From: an uncultured bacterium
Lineage (GTDB): Bacteria; Pseudomonadota; Gammaproteobacteria; Burkholderiales; Burkholderiaceae_E
DNA: 45,254 nt
Assembly (NCBI GenBank): GCA_903907905.1
Contig: CAIVPX010000101.1
Location: 1-45,254, forward strand
Direction: 5' to 3'
The notes under the pieces are model-generated. The model searched no databases, was not told where the DNA came from, and worked only from the letters and a program-made list of their open reading frames with translations. The position numbers were made by a program, and so were the translations under genes. Positions 44,753 through 45,254 of this stretch are shown piece by piece (positions within the stretch are counted from its first letter, which is position 1; each line of letters opens with the position of its first letter).

Positions 44753-45254
44753 GTTTTTCCGCCCCCTTGCTCGAGCACGAACGCGTGGCTGCCGCCTGGC
44801 GAGCCCTCGACGCCCAGGCGACGCTCGCCCGCTCGCTCACCATCGCCGAGCTGCTGGCCACGGAGCCTGCTCGCACCGAGCAACTCTGCCTGCAGGCCGC
44901 TGACCTTGTGCTTGATTTTTCGCGCCAGCGACTTCCCGCGCAGGCCCTTCCCTGCCTGCTCGAACTTCTCGAGGCCACGGCGGTCGACCGCTGGCGAGAC
45001 GCGATGTTTCGCGGCGAGGCGGTCAATCTGACCGAAAGCCGCGCCGCCTTGCATACGGCCCTTCGCGCGCCGTATGACATCCCGCTCGAACTGGACGGCG
45101 TCAATGTGAGGACAGGCATCCGCGACACGCTCGCCCGAATGCGCGAGTTGACCGAAGCGCTCCGCTCAGGCGTCTGGCGCGGCGCCACCGGTCGCCCCAT
45201 CAGCGATGTGGTCAACATCGGCATCGGTGGCTCGCAACTCGGCCCACAGTTTGC
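44749..45254 (+). CDS. pgi: Glucose-6-phosphate isomerase, 5' part (cut by window end)
   Basis: 168 residues are visible before the window ends. It interconverts glucose-6-phosphate and fructose-6-phosphate. Seen: the opening MSFSAPLLEHERVAAAWRAL, ADLVLDFSRQRLP, DAMFRGEAVNLTESRAALHTALR and the phosphosugar signature VVNIGIGGSQLGPQF at the very end. The start ATG 44749 overlaps the upstream stop (ATGA). The catalytic glutamate and histidine lie beyond the window. Confidence 0.95.
   Translation, partial: MSFSAPLLEHERVAAAWRALDAQATLARSLTIAELLATEPARTEQLCLQAADLVLDFSRQRLPAQALPCLLELLEATAVDRWRDAMFRGEAVNLTESRAALHTALRAPYDIPLELDGVNVRTGIRDTLARMRELTEALRSGVWRGATGRPISDVVNIGIGGSQLGPQF

Overview
The window is GC-rich, gene-dense bacterial DNA with the codon use and gene order of a betaproteobacterium, most likely Burkholderiales. 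The neighbourhoods that suggest this are yciB-bolA-parvulin, ygfZ with a DUF4936 gene facing mltG-tmk-holB-tatD-ankyrin, a DUF3108 gene, and qmcA/NfeD followed by a fused nnrE-nnrD. No 16S gene or other species marker is present, so the family is left open. No rRNA, tRNA, IS element, prophage or CRISPR array was seen.

Layout. (1) 1-3221: the right end of a type III secretion (injectisome) cluster: the 3' part of sctV, an FHA-type sctD, a small YscE/SsaE-like gene and the needle gene sctF, tightly coupled. It stops directly against the housekeeping gene tadA. (2) 3232-6164: tadA; then on the minus strand yciB-bolA-parvulin PPIase and msrB, with an unlisted-size 42-residue basic ORF between them that has a perfect TATAAT and a Shine-Dalgarno. 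(3) 6362-15899: a plus-strand run for acyl-CoA catabolism (acyl-CoA ligase, bifunctional hydratase/dehydrogenase, thiolase, two SDRs, hotdog thioesterase, CurA-type reductase, epoxide-hydrolase-like alpha/beta hydrolase, GNAT). (4) 15889-18080 minus: NRDE protein, DUF4936, ygfZ. (5) 18130-23119 plus: mltG-tmk-holB-tatD-ankyrin protein.

(6) 23146-23173: a 28-bp sequence that reads as the chromosome dimer-resolution site dif. It matches the E. coli dif sequence as I recall it at 23 of 28 positions, including the whole central hexamer. If right, the window spans the replication terminus. FtsK-orienting GGGNAGGG octamers read by eye support this: seven of eight point toward the site from both sides. 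The site overlaps the last codons and the stop of the metallo-beta-lactamase-fold gene on its right.

(7) 23163-26053 minus: MBL-fold hydrolase and three exported or envelope proteins (MliC-like lysozyme inhibitor, glycine-zipper lipoprotein, Pro-rich secreted protein). (8) 26278-33891: fahA, DUF3108 protein, an MFS transporter, mnmC, a YkgJ-type cysteine-cluster protein and purT. (9) 33981-41699 minus: purL and a full-length fused 5-oxoprolinase. (10) 42026-45254 plus: SPFH protein and a short NfeD-like partner, fused nnrE-nnrD, and the 5' part of pgi, cut by the window edge.

Several genes (ygfZ, tatD, the MFS gene) have a TANAAT box only 6-8 nt before the ATG and no Shine-Dalgarno, which suggests leaderless or nearly leaderless transcripts.
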